A model generated the notes under the pieces. It did no database searches and was not told the DNA's origin. It saw only the letters and a list, made by a program, of their open reading frames with translations. Positions 23,697 to 33,149 of a DNA stretch of 64,000 bases are shown one piece after another (position 1 is the first letter of the stretch; every line of letters begins with the position of its first letter). This stretch comes from Streptococcaceae bacterium (GTDB taxonomy: Bacteria > Bacillota > Bacilli > Lactobacillales > Streptococcaceae), in the NCBI GenBank assembly GCA_022484805.1, contig JAKVKP010000005.1, forward strand, positions 1 to 64,000. The letters are read 5' to 3'. Made by a program: the position numbers and the translations under genes.

Positions 23697-24598
23697 ATGG
23701 AAAAAACCAAATTTTACATTGTGGATTCTTTTACTGATACTGCTTTTAAAGGGAATCCAGCTGGAATAGTTCTGTGTTCAAAATCCTTGACAACTGATGA
23801 AATGCAAAATAGTGCAAAAGAATTAAATTTATCTGAAACGGCTTTTCTTTATCAAGCAATTGATCAACATCATCACTTTGATGTAAAATATTTCACACCG
23901 ACTAATGAAGTAGATTTTTGTGGACATGCAACGGTTGGTGCTGCTTGGATTATCGCAACTGAACTAAAATATTATCCAAAGTATTCTGAATTACGATTAA
24001 ATACTAATATTGGTATTATTCCAATTGAATGGCAAACAAAAAATGAATTATTATCTAGCGTGATAATGACACAAGGAGTACCAGACTCAAAGCTTATTGC
24101 TGAAAGCCCAGCTTATTTACGTCAATTTTAGGTGTTAAGCTAGAGGATATTGATAATACTTATCCAATTGGCTTGGGATTTTCAGGTAACTGGCATTTAT
24201 TAATCCCTATAAAAACAATTGCTGCGATTAATGCTTCAAAGCCAGATTTAGATGAACTTGCTATATTTAACAAAAAAATTGGTTGTATTACAACTCATTT
24301 ATATACATTTCTTGATGAGAAGCCGTCAGACTATAAAATTTATACTCGAGATTTTGCGCCAGCAATTGGTATTCCAGAGGATCCTGTAACCGGTTCTGCG
24401 AATGGGGCGTTATGTGCCTTTTTGATTAAACAAAATATTTTAGACCCTAAAGTTAATCATAGATTTATAATCAAGCAAGGCAACTTGATGAATCGAGAAG
24501 GTTATTTATCTGCCGAGATACTTAAAAACGGTCAATCCTTTGAGATAAAAATTGGCGGTCAGGCAGTTTTAACAATGTCTGGAACGATTAATACTTAG
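23697..24598 (+). pseudogene. PhzF-family isomerase, broken by a one-base frameshift
   Basis: The first frame (23697-24131) encodes FYIVDSFTDTAFKGNPAGIV, LNLSETAFL with the catalytic Glu, and FCGHATVGAAWI. It stops at TAG 24129-24131. Reading on in the -1 frame from 24128 gives LGVKLEDIDNTYPIGLGFSG and the rest of the family, including DPVTGSANGAL. Both halves together make about 300 residues, the usual PhzF length. Loss of one T from a T5 run (now T4 at 24126-24129) explains it. It could be a real mutation or a sequencing error. The family isomerises or epimerises small metabolites; the substrate is unknown. Confidence 0.85.
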
Positions 24599-24604
24599 TA
24601 AAGC

Positions 24605-24640
24605 AGGTGTTCGCAATTAAGTTTGTGTAACACCTTTTTT
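24605..24640 (+). terminator. Terminator after the PhzF gene
   Basis: AGGTGTT (24605-24611) pairs with AACACCT (24629-24635), followed by six T; the loop GCAATTAAGTTTGTG resembles those of the terminators at 2056 and 23538. Confidence 0.75.
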
Positions 24641-24755
24641 ACGTTATTTTTATAGTTCAATTTTAACTTGCCACAACGATTAATCTAAATTGTTGCATAT
24701 TCTAACTACATAACTTACCATTAGTAAGTATATAAACTAATAAAGGATGTGCTTT

Positions 24756-25826
24756 ATGAAAGAAAATTTAAACGCAATCCCAGCCTTTGACTCAAAGAGG
24801 GGGATTGAATTTGGTCTTTATACGCTAGGTGATCATTTAACTAATCCACATAATGGCATACGTATTTCTGCAGAGCAGCGATTACAGGAAATTAGAGAAA
24901 TGGCTGTGCTTGCTGAAGAAGCAGGATTAGATACCTTTGTTGTTGGTGAAAGTCATCAAGATTACTTTGTAACTCAAGCACATGCTGTCGTCATTGCGAT
25001 GATTGCTCAAGCCACTCACAAAATTAAAATATCAAGTGGTGCAACGATTATTAGCACCTCTGATCCAGTACGCGTCTTTGAAAATTTTTCAACAATTGAT
25101 TTATTATCTAATGGTAGAGTTGAAATTGTTGCTGGTCGTGCTTCGAGAGTAGGCCTTTTTGAATTATTAGGCTATGATTTAGCTGATTATGAATCATTAT
25201 TTGAAGAAAAATTTGAATTATTATTACAAATTAACCAGAATGAATATGTGAATTGGCAAGGTGAATTTCGAGCACCGCTTCATAACGCACATATTTTACC
25301 GCGCCCCTTAAATAAAAAAATTCCGATTTGGCGAGCAGTTGGTGGCGGTGCTGGGAGTGCTGTTAGGGCTGGTCGTGCAGGAGTACCAATGTATATGGCT
25401 CATCTGGGTGGTCCAGCACAAATATTTAAAAGAACGATTGATAATTATCGTCAAGCCGCAGAAGAAGCGGGCTATGATGCAAAAGCATTACCAATTTCGA
25501 CCGCTGGTTTTTTCTACGCAAGTGAAACTACCCAAGATGCTCTAAAAGAGTATTATCCCCACATCAACGAGGGTATGAAGCTAACTAATGGGCAAGGTTT
25601 TCCAAAGCAGGCATTTGCGCAAGCGCAGGATGTACGTAGTATTATCAATGTTGGCTCACCAGATCAAATTGTCGAAAAAATACTTTATCAGCATGAACAA
25701 TTTGGTCATCAGCGATATATAGCACAGCTGGATTTTGGCGGCGTGCCTTTCGATAAAATTATGAAAAATATTGAATTAATCGGAACACATATTCTACCAA
25801 AGGTTAAAAAATATACTGTGAAATAG
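24756..25826 (+). CDS. LLM-class flavin-dependent monooxygenase
   Basis: 356 residues of the luciferase-like TIM-barrel: IEFGLYTLGDH, EEAGLDTFVVGESHQDYF, KIKISSGATIISTSDPVRVFE, and PIWRAVGGGAGSAVRAGRAG for flavin phosphate binding. Such enzymes need reduced FMN from a separate reductase, and the next gene encodes one. Start ATG 24756 follows AAAGGATG; the in-frame ATG at 24747 overlaps that site. The substrate is unknown; relatives attack thioethers, sulfonates or aldehydes. It requires oxygen, which is notable beside the anaerobic-type chemistry elsewhere in the window. Confidence 0.85.
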   Translation: MKENLNAIPAFDSKRGIEFGLYTLGDHLTNPHNGIRISAEQRLQEIREMAVLAEEAGLDTFVVGESHQDYFVTQAHAVVIAMIAQATHKIKISSGATIISTSDPVRVFENFSTIDLLSNGRVEIVAGRASRVGLFELLGYDLADYESLFEEKFELLLQINQNEYVNWQGEFRAPLHNAHILPRPLNKKIPIWRAVGGGAGSAVRAGRAGVPMYMAHLGGPAQIFKRTIDNYRQAAEEAGYDAKALPISTAGFFYASETTQDALKEYYPHINEGMKLTNGQGFPKQAFAQAQDVRSIINVGSPDQIVEKILYQHEQFGHQRYIAQLDFGGVPFDKIMKNIELIGTHILPKVKKYTVK

Positions 25827-25835
25827 GTGATTAAT

Positions 25836-26402
25836 ATGAAAATAAGATTACTTTCAGGCTCAATTGTCGGTACTAAAACGCTGACGGCGATGAAATTTCT
25901 CTATCAGAAAATAAAAAATGAATATCCCGATGAAGATGTCCAATTATTAGACTTGAAATCACTAAACATTGATTTTAGTGATGGTCGAAATTATTTGGAT
26001 TATGCTGGAGACATCCAATTTTTAACTACTGAGCTAATGGCTGCTGATATGATTATTATCGGTTCTCCAATTTTCCAAGCCTCAATCCCAGCGCCGTTAA
26101 AAAATGTTTTTGATTTGTTACCACAAAATGCTTTTCAAAATAAAATTATTGGAGTAGTGATAACTGCGGGCTCTCCGAAGCATTTTTTAGTGGCCGAAAC
26201 TCAATTAAAGCCAATTATAAATTATATGAAAGGCTATATGCTACCGAATTATGTTTTTATTGAGGATGTTGATTTTTCTCAATCAGCGATTATTAATGAT
26301 GACATCCTTTTTCGAATTGATCGGCTTATAGAAGATATTTTCCTTTTTGCCAAAACGTATCATCATATATGGCAAGAAAAAGAAGATAGCTATGGCTTTT
26401 GA
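25836..26402 (+). CDS. NAD(P)H-dependent FMN reductase
   Basis: 188 residues of the flavodoxin-like NADPH-dependent FMN reductase family: RLLSGSIVGTKT for the FMN phosphate, DMIIIGSPIFQASIPAPLKN and VITAGSPKHFLVAE. It starts 9 nt after the LLM gene with AGGTGATT as RBS, so the pair forms a two-component flavin monooxygenase like SsuD/SsuE. ATG 25836 is preferred over GTG 25827, which is part of the RBS. A strong terminator follows. Confidence 0.85.
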   Translation: MKIRLLSGSIVGTKTLTAMKFLYQKIKNEYPDEDVQLLDLKSLNIDFSDGRNYLDYAGDIQFLTTELMAADMIIIGSPIFQASIPAPLKNVFDLLPQNAFQNKIIGVVITAGSPKHFLVAETQLKPIINYMKGYMLPNYVFIEDVDFSQSAIINDDILFRIDRLIEDIFLFAKTYHHIWQEKEDSYGF

Positions 26403-26420
26403 GTAAAGTTTTAATATTAA

Positions 26421-26453
26421 AAAACATCACAAAATATTTTGTGATGTTTTTTT
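26421..26453. terminator. Perfect bidirectional terminator
   Basis: AAAACATCACAAAAT is followed immediately by its exact complement and then a T-run, with an A-run on the other side. Confidence 0.9.
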
Positions 26454-26762
26454 ATTTCAATAGACGCTTAACCAATCTAAATCTAGCGAATATATTGGTT
26501 TTATAGTTAATATAATAATCTGGATGAGTTATAATTTAATTATAGATGTTTTATTATTTATGTATTTATTAAAGTTTACCAATTTTCATTATTGGATTAG
26601 AAATACAAAAATAGGCTATTGAAAATCAGTTAGTAATATTGATTTAATTGAATGTCAGTGGGCGCCCCATGATGGTGAATTACCAGATTAGCCATGGATT
26701 TTGATAAAATCGATTGATTGTTATCCAACTATAAATATAAGAAGTGCTTAAGGGACGATTAG
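26454..26762. other. 309-nt intergenic region before a LysR gene
   Basis: AT-rich with one GC-richer island around 26655-26695 (GGGCGCCCC palindrome at about 26661-26669). No frame with a start and ribosome binding site was found; the island could be a remnant or a regulatory site. Confidence 0.35.
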
Positions 26763-27677
26763 ATGAATTTTGAACAATTATTATATGCTGAAGTATTGGC
26801 ACAGCATAATTCGATGCAAAAAGCGGCGGATGTGCTCCATATTAGTAAATCAGGGCTGAGTATCGCAATCAGCCAGCTAGAGAGTGAATTAGAGGTTAAT
26901 TTATTTGACAAATCGACTACAGGTACACAGTTGACCTCTGAAGGGCGTCAGCTCCTTTCTTCAATCTCTGCTATTTTGCGTTATAAAAATAATCTTGAAG
27001 CAACAGCAACTATTGTCGCTAACCCGCAGAAATATCAAAAAATTGCAATTCATTATATGAATACGATGCTGAAACCGTTTATAAATGTTTTTATTGAAAA
27101 TGGCTCTAATAAATTTGCCAATGTTCAGTTTGATATTAGCTGTCACGAGTTTGAATCAATCGTACGTCGAGTTAATAATCAAGAAATTGATGCGGGATTT
27201 ATCGCAATTAACAATACGCAGGATAGCTCGATAAAAAGCTTAGAATTTACACCAGTTTGTGATAGTAAGCTAGTCCTATTGTGCGCTTCGAATAATTCTC
27301 TCACGACATTGAGAAGACCAATTACTTTAGAGGATTTGAAAGAACAAAGATTTAGTATTTTTAACGATAAATTTCATGATGAAATCTTTGAAAGGTTACA
27401 ATTTCAATGTGGTCCCTTGTCTCTTATCCTACGAGTAGATGATGCTTGGGCAATGGAGCAATCGATTAACAGATTAAACACTGTCTGCTTTGGTCGAACA
27501 TTGCAAGGTAATTTATCGAGTAGCACTGATTTTTCTAATTTAATACCAATTGATATCGGTCATATTATAGATGACAATTTTAAATTAGGTTGGTTGACCA
27601 ATCCAAATCATATGCTATCCAGTCAAGCGAAAGCTTTACTAGATGAAATTACAAAGGAAATTAAAAGAGATGCCTAA
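26763..27677 (+). CDS. LysR-family transcriptional regulator
   Basis: 304 residues with a winged-helix N-terminus (MQKAADVLHISKSGLSIAIS near 18-37) followed by a LysR substrate-binding domain. It converges with the old yellow enzyme gene, from which it is separated by a shared terminator, and may regulate it or the LLM operon upstream; neither can be shown. Start ATG 26763 has only a weak ribosome binding site (GGGACG). Confidence 0.8.
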   Translation: MNFEQLLYAEVLAQHNSMQKAADVLHISKSGLSIAISQLESELEVNLFDKSTTGTQLTSEGRQLLSSISAILRYKNNLEATATIVANPQKYQKIAIHYMNTMLKPFINVFIENGSNKFANVQFDISCHEFESIVRRVNNQEIDAGFIAINNTQDSSIKSLEFTPVCDSKLVLLCASNNSLTTLRRPITLEDLKEQRFSIFNDKFHDEIFERLQFQCGPLSLILRVDDAWAMEQSINRLNTVCFGRTLQGNLSSSTDFSNLIPIDIGHIIDDNFKLGWLTNPNHMLSSQAKALLDEITKEIKRDA

Positions 27678-27696
27678 TTGCTAGGCATCTCTTTTT
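27664..27696. terminator. Bidirectional terminator shared by LysR and old yellow enzyme genes
   Basis: AGAGATGCCTA (27666-27676) and TAGGCATCTCT (27682-27692) are exact complements, flanked by A on the left and five T on the right. The left arm overlaps the LysR stop codon. Confidence 0.85.
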
Positions 27697-27697
27697 A

Positions 27698-28882
27698 CTA
27701 TTTTGTGCCATCGTGAGTGACGACATCATCTAATTGAATATTGGTAAGTGTTTTAAGGTATTCAATTCCGGGCATATCGAAGTAATCTGTGTTTGCAAGT
27801 AATTCAATTAAACCTGGTGTCAGGTGAGATTTATTGACTGATGCTTCATTAAATTCCAATAAAATACGATCAGACTGTCCATTTTTAATTTTGTAGCCGA
27901 TTTGAGTGTCGATTAAAGTCGGACGACCAAGACTGACAATATCGACATAATTAAGTGCGTCCTCCATTTTTTCGACCGTATGAATGCCACCTGCAATTAA
28001 AAGAAGTGTTGGCTTTTGTACGGCTTCTCCTAATAATTGTGCATAATTTTTATCAGAATCAGAAGGTGTACTTGTATAATCATTTGTGGAAAGGTGCACA
28101 TAGTCGAATTCAAAAAGCTCAGTTAGCTTTTGAAGTAGTTGTTGAGCTTCCTGCCAGTTATAGCCAATATTATCTCCATGGATTTCTTCTGGACTAATTC
28201 GATAGCCTACAATAAAGTCTTTTGGTGCATGTTCTGCAACAACCTTAAATACTTCACGAGCCACTTCAATTGCAAAATTCATTCTTTTATTAAGGTCGCC
28301 ACCCCAGTAATCATTTCTAGTGTTTGAAAAAGCGGAGAAAAATTCTTGATGTAAATAATGATTAGCGCCGTGAATTTCCACACCATCAAAGCCACTTTCA
28401 ATAGCTCGTTTTGTTGCTGTACCAAAGTCCTTGACGATTCCCCAAACCTCATCCTCGGTTAATTCATGTATCGGATAATCAATCCATGGAAAATCGATTT
28501 TTGAAGGAACCTCTACGCGTCCACCAAGTACGATGCGATACTGTGCCTCACGGCCAGAGTGAACCAATTGAAGAATTGCTTTATTTCCATCTTTTTTTAG
28601 AGATTCAGCAATATTTTTAAAGCCAGGAATAAAGCTGTCATTATAAATTGCTAATTGTTCACGATTAGGTGCCCAAGAACGTGATGGACCACCATTAGGG
28701 CTGACACTTGTATACTCGACAATTACCATACCAGCAGATTGTGAACGAACATTGTAATAATCAATTGTATCTTGAGTTACTTTTTCATCTAAACCACTGT
28801 TGGTAAGCATTGGTGATTGAGCAGTTCTTGTAGAAATTGTAGCTCCGTGTCGAAAAGTGACTTCATCTGATAATTTTTTCAT
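27698..28882 (-). CDS. NADH:flavin oxidoreductase, old yellow enzyme family
   Basis: 394 residues forming an FMN TIM-barrel: RTAQSPMLTNSG near the start, QLVHSGREA, and FDGVEIHGANHYLHQEFFSA followed by NTRNDYWGG, the OYE signature (HGANGYL…N-x-R-x-D-x-YGG). GGIHTVEKMEDAL and DIVSLGRP form the phosphate site. It reduces activated C=C bonds or nitro compounds with NAD(P)H; the natural substrate is unknown. Start ATG 28882 has GGAGG 12 nt upstream; the longer frame to 28948 lacks one. Confidence 0.88.
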   Translation of the reverse strand: MKKLSDEVTFRHGATISTRTAQSPMLTNSGLDEKVTQDTIDYYNVRSQSAGMVIVEYTSVSPNGGPSRSWAPNREQLAIYNDSFIPGFKNIAESLKKDGNKAILQLVHSGREAQYRIVLGGRVEVPSKIDFPWIDYPIHELTEDEVWGIVKDFGTATKRAIESGFDGVEIHGANHYLHQEFFSAFSNTRNDYWGGDLNKRMNFAIEVAREVFKVVAEHAPKDFIVGYRISPEEIHGDNIGYNWQEAQQLLQKLTELFEFDYVHLSTNDYTSTPSDSDKNYAQLLGEAVQKPTLLLIAGGIHTVEKMEDALNYVDIVSLGRPTLIDTQIGYKIKNGQSDRILLEFNEASVNKSHLTPGLIELLANTDYFDMPGIEYLKTLTNIQLDDVVTHDGTK

Positions 28883-29111
28883 TATAAAAACGCCTCCATT
28901 TATTTGATAAATTAAGTATATCATTTCACAAACTTTTTCGCGTTTCAAACAATTGAATGGGTTGTTGAGATATAGTGAACATATTCACGATGTCCTTTAG
29001 TCGCTTTGATTATTAATTAAGTTTATACGTTAATAAAATAATTTTTATTTTCAGATATTGATAAATTTGTCTTATTTTGGTTTCAATATTTTGATTATTA
29101 ATATATTAAAA

Positions 29112-29408
29112 CTAAAGCGGATATTTTAGTTTAAACTGCTGTGGAGAATCTTGATTATAAAGAATTGAAACGTATGCCTCTTTTTGAAAATAAATAGTAT
29201 TACTTGCATTGATCCAGAAGCTTTTTTGGGCGATGATAATTTCGTGTTTAGTGGACTGAAATTCTACTTTTAATTTGATTCTATTTTGTGCCTCGCCTTT
29301 AGCGTGAGAGACCTCTGTTCCCCAATTATGAGTTGAAAATTGACAATCAATAATTTTTGCATTAATTTCTATCCAGTTAATATTCTTTGCTTTTTTAAAC
29401 AACCCCAT
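29112..29408 (-). CDS. Conserved-looking 98-residue protein of unknown function
   Basis: I do not recognise this protein. It is soluble, beta-rich and opens MGLFKKAKNINWIEINAKII; the later IYFQKEAYVSILYNQDSPQQ and a short C-terminus suggest a small barrel such as those in DUF3592-like proteins, but without membrane helices. GAAGGGAA precedes ATG 29408. It is divergent from nadB with 175 nt between the two starts and appears monocistronic. Confidence 0.5.
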   Translation of the reverse strand: MGLFKKAKNINWIEINAKIIDCQFSTHNWGTEVSHAKGEAQNRIKLKVEFQSTKHEIIIAQKSFWINASNTIYFQKEAYVSILYNQDSPQQFKLKYPL

Positions 29409-29583
29409 ATTTTTCCCTTCTTGATTTTATTATTCTTTTACTTTTTTTAATGAATTTACTATACATTACTTTAATTTTAAATTAAATACTTTGATTATTG
29501 CTTATCAACAAAAAAATAACATCTGCTATTGCATAAATAATAAAAGTATGTTTTGCCTTTTTAAAGAAGGAAGTGAGCAAGCT

Positions 29584-31071
29584 TTGAAAAAAATTATAAT
29601 CATTGGTAGTGGCCTGGCAGGTGCGATGGTGGCGTATTATCTAAAAAATCAGGTGGAAATTACGATTATTACTAAAGGGAGCAAAGAAGATAGTAATTCA
29701 ATGCGTGCACAGGGTGGTGTTGCAGCGGTATTAGATTCTAAGGATAATTTTAATTCGCATATTAACGACACCTTGAGTGCAGGTGTTAATCATAATAATC
29801 GTCTTTCGGTTGAATATTTGGTTAAAGAGGGACCAGAGGTCATTAAGGAATTGATGGCACAGGGGATGCAATTTGATTGTGATGAGTCAGGCAATCTTGA
29901 ATTTGGTTTAGAAGGAGCACATTCATTTCCAAGAATCATTCATGCAGGGGGTGACTGCACTGGTAAAAAACTGACAGGCTTTGTACAAGGTTTGATTAAA
30001 AATTCAGTGGAATGGATAGAATTTGCTCAGGCATATGATTGGGTGATAGAAAACAATTGTGTGACAGGTGTTCGATATTTTGATCGAAATCAAGAAGTTA
30101 AAATAATACAGGGCGATTATTTTATTATAGCTAGTGGTGGTATTGGGCAGCTTTTTGACTTTACAACTAATCATCAGACAATAACAGGTGATGGCATTGC
30201 GATGATGGCACGCATTGGAGGAAAGCTATCAGATATGGCTTTTTTACAATTCCATCCTAGCTTATTGTCAATTGACGATGTTCAACCCATTTTAATTTCA
30301 GAGGCTGTTCGAGGTGCCGGTGCCAAATTAATCGATGAGAGTGGGAATCAAATTATGAAGGGGCAGCATCCATTAGGAGATTTAGCACCTCGAGATATTG
30401 TGAGTCGTTTGGTTTTTGAGGCGCTTAAACAGGGTAGGAAAGTTTTTTTGGATATTTCATCAGTTGAAAATTTTCAATTAAAATTTCCATTTATTTCAAA
30501 TTATTTAGATAAGTGGGATGTACCCTATCGCAAGGATTCAAAAATTCCGATTCGTCCAGGTATGCATTTTATGATGGGGGGAATTGAAACAGATTTAAAC
30601 GGGCGGACCTCAATAAACAATCTATACGCTGTTGGTGAAGTAGCATGTACTGGTGCGCATGGTGCGAATCGATTAGCTAGTAATTCATTATTAGAAATTC
30701 TTGCCTTTGGTAAGGCCGCAGCAAACAGTATTTTACAAGATGAAAAGCAAGCGAGCATCAATAAATCAACAAGCATCATGACGAGAACACCGAACCAATT
30801 AATATTACCTAATCGACAGGAGCTAATAGCTCGTGTTTCCTCGACTTTAGGGATTGTGCGACGAAAGCCAGAAATTGATGTCTTGGTAGAATGGCTATCA
30901 GGTTTTCAGTTTCAATCCATACCGATTGATGAAAGCTGTTCAAAAAAAATTGAGCTTGCCAATTTGTGTCTTGTAGCAGATTTAATTGCACGGGCGGCAT
31001 TAGCCAGAAAAGAGAGTTTAGGTGCACATTATATAATTTTGGAGGAAAATAATGAATTTAGTTGCAAGTAA
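29584..31071 (+). CDS. nadB: L-aspartate oxidase
   Basis: About 495 residues. IIIIGSGLAGAMVAYYLK is the FAD-binding loop, SNSMRAQGGVAAVLD and the HGANRLASNSLLEILAFGKAA block are typical of NadB and fumarate-reductase-like flavoproteins. It oxidises aspartate to iminoaspartate, the first step to quinolinate; with fumarate as acceptor it can work without oxygen. The start is uncertain: TTG 29584 gives the standard N-terminus with GGAAGTGAG upstream, while an ATG at 29548 or 29491 would add unusual residues. The 3' end overlaps nadC by 20 nt. Confidence 0.9.
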   Translation: MKKIIIIGSGLAGAMVAYYLKNQVEITIITKGSKEDSNSMRAQGGVAAVLDSKDNFNSHINDTLSAGVNHNNRLSVEYLVKEGPEVIKELMAQGMQFDCDESGNLEFGLEGAHSFPRIIHAGGDCTGKKLTGFVQGLIKNSVEWIEFAQAYDWVIENNCVTGVRYFDRNQEVKIIQGDYFIIASGGIGQLFDFTTNHQTITGDGIAMMARIGGKLSDMAFLQFHPSLLSIDDVQPILISEAVRGAGAKLIDESGNQIMKGQHPLGDLAPRDIVSRLVFEALKQGRKVFLDISSVENFQLKFPFISNYLDKWDVPYRKDSKIPIRPGMHFMMGGIETDLNGRTSINNLYAVGEVACTGAHGANRLASNSLLEILAFGKAAANSILQDEKQASINKSTSIMTRTPNQLILPNRQELIARVSSTLGIVRRKPEIDVLVEWLSGFQFQSIPIDESCSKKIELANLCLVADLIARAALARKESLGAHYIILEENNEFSCK

Positions 31072-31882
31072 GCAAATTGAATCTTTTTTAATTGAGGATA
31101 TTGGTACAGGTGATTTATCAACTGAATTAATTTTTAATAATGAAAGTGAATCAAGAGGCTATTTTATGGCTAAGGATGATGGTGTTATTGCAGGACTTGC
31201 GGTGCCAGATCAGGTTTACCAATTATTAAATCACAAAGTGAGCTTTAGACCATTCTATAAAGACGGTGATTTTGTAAAAGCAGGTGATATTATTGGTGAA
31301 GCTACTGGACCTATACATGCACTTTTGACAGGTGAAAGAGTTATCTTAAATTTGATGCAAAGGATGAGTGGCATTGCAACTCAGACCTCTGAGGCGATTA
31401 AATTGCTAGATGATCCTTTAATTAGAATTTGTGACACTAGAAAAACAGCACCTGGATTACGATTTTTTGACAAACTCGCAGTTCGAATTGGTGGTGGGTA
31501 CAATCATCGAATGGGCCTATACGACGGTGTGATGTTAAAAGATAATCATATTGCATTTGCTGGAGGTATTGAAGCGGCAGTTGCACAGGCTAGAAATAAG
31601 CTAGGACATACAATTAAGGTTGAGGTCGAAGTTGAAACTAAAGCACAATTAATTGAGGCTCTAAAAGCAGAGGTAGATATTATTATGTTTGACAATCGGA
31701 GTCCTGAAGAAGTCAAGCTGTGGGTAAAGCAGGTACCATCATCAATTATTACCGAAGTTTCTGGGGGGATTACCTTGGAGCATTTGGAAAGATATCGGCA
31801 TACTGGTGTGGATTACATTTCAATTGGGGCTTTAACCCATTCAGTTAAGGCTTTTGATATTAGCTTTAATAGTAAAGAATAA
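31052..31882 (+). CDS. nadC: Nicotinate-nucleotide diphosphorylase (quinolinate phosphoribosyltransferase)
   Basis: 276 residues with EDIGTGDLST, GERVILNLMQRMSGIAT, CDTRKTAPGLRFFDKLAV and GGGYNHRMGLYDGVMLKDNH, all hallmark NadC segments; the Arg/Lys/His residues bind quinolinate and PRPP. It converts quinolinate to nicotinate mononucleotide with CO2 release. Ribosome binding site GGAGG lies within the nadB 3' end, so translation is coupled. All catalytic segments are present. Confidence 0.95.
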   Translation: MNLVASKQIESFLIEDIGTGDLSTELIFNNESESRGYFMAKDDGVIAGLAVPDQVYQLLNHKVSFRPFYKDGDFVKAGDIIGEATGPIHALLTGERVILNLMQRMSGIATQTSEAIKLLDDPLIRICDTRKTAPGLRFFDKLAVRIGGGYNHRMGLYDGVMLKDNHIAFAGGIEAAVAQARNKLGHTIKVEVEVETKAQLIEALKAEVDIIMFDNRSPEEVKLWVKQVPSSIITEVSGGITLEHLERYRHTGVDYISIGALTHSVKAFDISFNSKE

Positions 31883-31894
31883 AGGGGAATTATA

Positions 31895-32983
31895 ATGCTG
31901 GCAATCAAAAAAGATCATATTTTACCTCAAAGGTATCTTAAGATGTCACAAGCTGATATCATTGAAGCGATTAAGAAAAGGAAGCTATTTTATAAGGAAA
32001 AATTATTAATTCTAGCACACCATTACCAAAAAGATGAAATCGTTAATTTAGCTGATTCAGTTGGTGATTCTTTGGAATTGGCGAAGATTGCTAAGGCGAA
32101 TCAAACGGCAGAGCATATTATTTTTTGTGGCGTGCATTTTATGGCAGAGACTGCTGATATGTTATCTAATAATCATCAAAAGGTTTATTTACCAGATGCA
32201 ATGGCAGGCTGTTCGATGGCGGATATGGCGACACTAAAACAATTAGAAATTGCATGGTCTAGGCTATCTGATAAAATAGTCGGCAATATTATGCCAATTA
32301 CTTATATTAATTCAAGTGCAGCGGTTAAAGCATTTATTGGTGATCATCAAGGTGTAATTGTAACCTCAGGCAACGCTGAAAAAATATTAAAACGAGCTTT
32401 GAGTGATAATAAAACTGTTTTATTTTTACCTGATCAGCATCTTGGTCGTAATACAGCTTATCATTTAGGGGTTAAATTAGACGAAATGGCAGTTTGGCAG
32501 CCAAAGCGTGAGCAATTAATCATGAGTGAAAAACAATCTGAAATAAAGGTTATTTTATGGCAGGGTAGATGCTGTGTTCATCAGCAATACACTACTAATC
32601 AGATTAAAGCGTTACGCCAATTAATACCCGATTTAAGAGTAATTGTTCATCCTGAGTGTCCATTGGAAGTAGTATTAGCTGCCGATGATTATGGTTCAAC
32701 CAAAAAAATTATTGATGTTATTTCACAATCGCCAAAAGGCTCGAAATGGGCAATTGGAACAGATAATAATTTAGTCAATCGCTTGATTAATAAATTACCA
32801 GAGCATCAAATTGTATCACTTAATCCAAGTGCCTTTTCGTGTTTAACGATGAATCGAATTCATTTAGCACATCTATTATGGACGATGGATGAAATTGAGA
32901 TAGGCAGTGAGAGACAGGTTATTAAAGTTAACTCAGAGATAGCTAAGAGTAGTCTAAAGGCTCTTGATAGAATGTTAGGCTAG
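31895..32983 (+). CDS. nadA: Quinolinate synthase (4Fe-4S)
   Basis: 362 residues. LAHHYQKDEIVNLADSVGDS is the opening signature; FCGVHFMAETADML, VHPECPLEV and FSCLTMNRIHLAH carry the three Cys expected to bind the iron-sulfur cluster. It condenses iminoaspartate with dihydroxyacetone phosphate. The gene order nadB-nadC-nadA forms a closed de novo NAD pathway with 12 nt between nadC and nadA. An extra CC pair in WQGRCCVH precedes the usual HxxY region. Confidence 0.95.
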   Translation: MLAIKKDHILPQRYLKMSQADIIEAIKKRKLFYKEKLLILAHHYQKDEIVNLADSVGDSLELAKIAKANQTAEHIIFCGVHFMAETADMLSNNHQKVYLPDAMAGCSMADMATLKQLEIAWSRLSDKIVGNIMPITYINSSAAVKAFIGDHQGVIVTSGNAEKILKRALSDNKTVLFLPDQHLGRNTAYHLGVKLDEMAVWQPKREQLIMSEKQSEIKVILWQGRCCVHQQYTTNQIKALRQLIPDLRVIVHPECPLEVVLAADDYGSTKKIIDVISQSPKGSKWAIGTDNNLVNRLINKLPEHQIVSLNPSAFSCLTMNRIHLAHLLWTMDEIEIGSERQVIKVNSEIAKSSLKALDRMLG

Positions 32984-33149
32984 CTAAACAGTTGATCGAT
33001 TACGATTAGCCAAAGTCATTATTAATAATAGTTTAATTTTAATTAAATATTATGAAAAATTGGTGCTAGTTTTCTTGAAATATAAATTAAGCATAAATAT
33101 TGTGATATAATGAACATATTTATGAGAGCATGATAAAGGAGGACAAGCA

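Noticed and set aside
24120..24135. Programmed -1 frameshift in the PhzF gene
   Set aside because: No classical X-XXY-YYZ slippery heptamer with a downstream structure is evident; a lost T is simpler.
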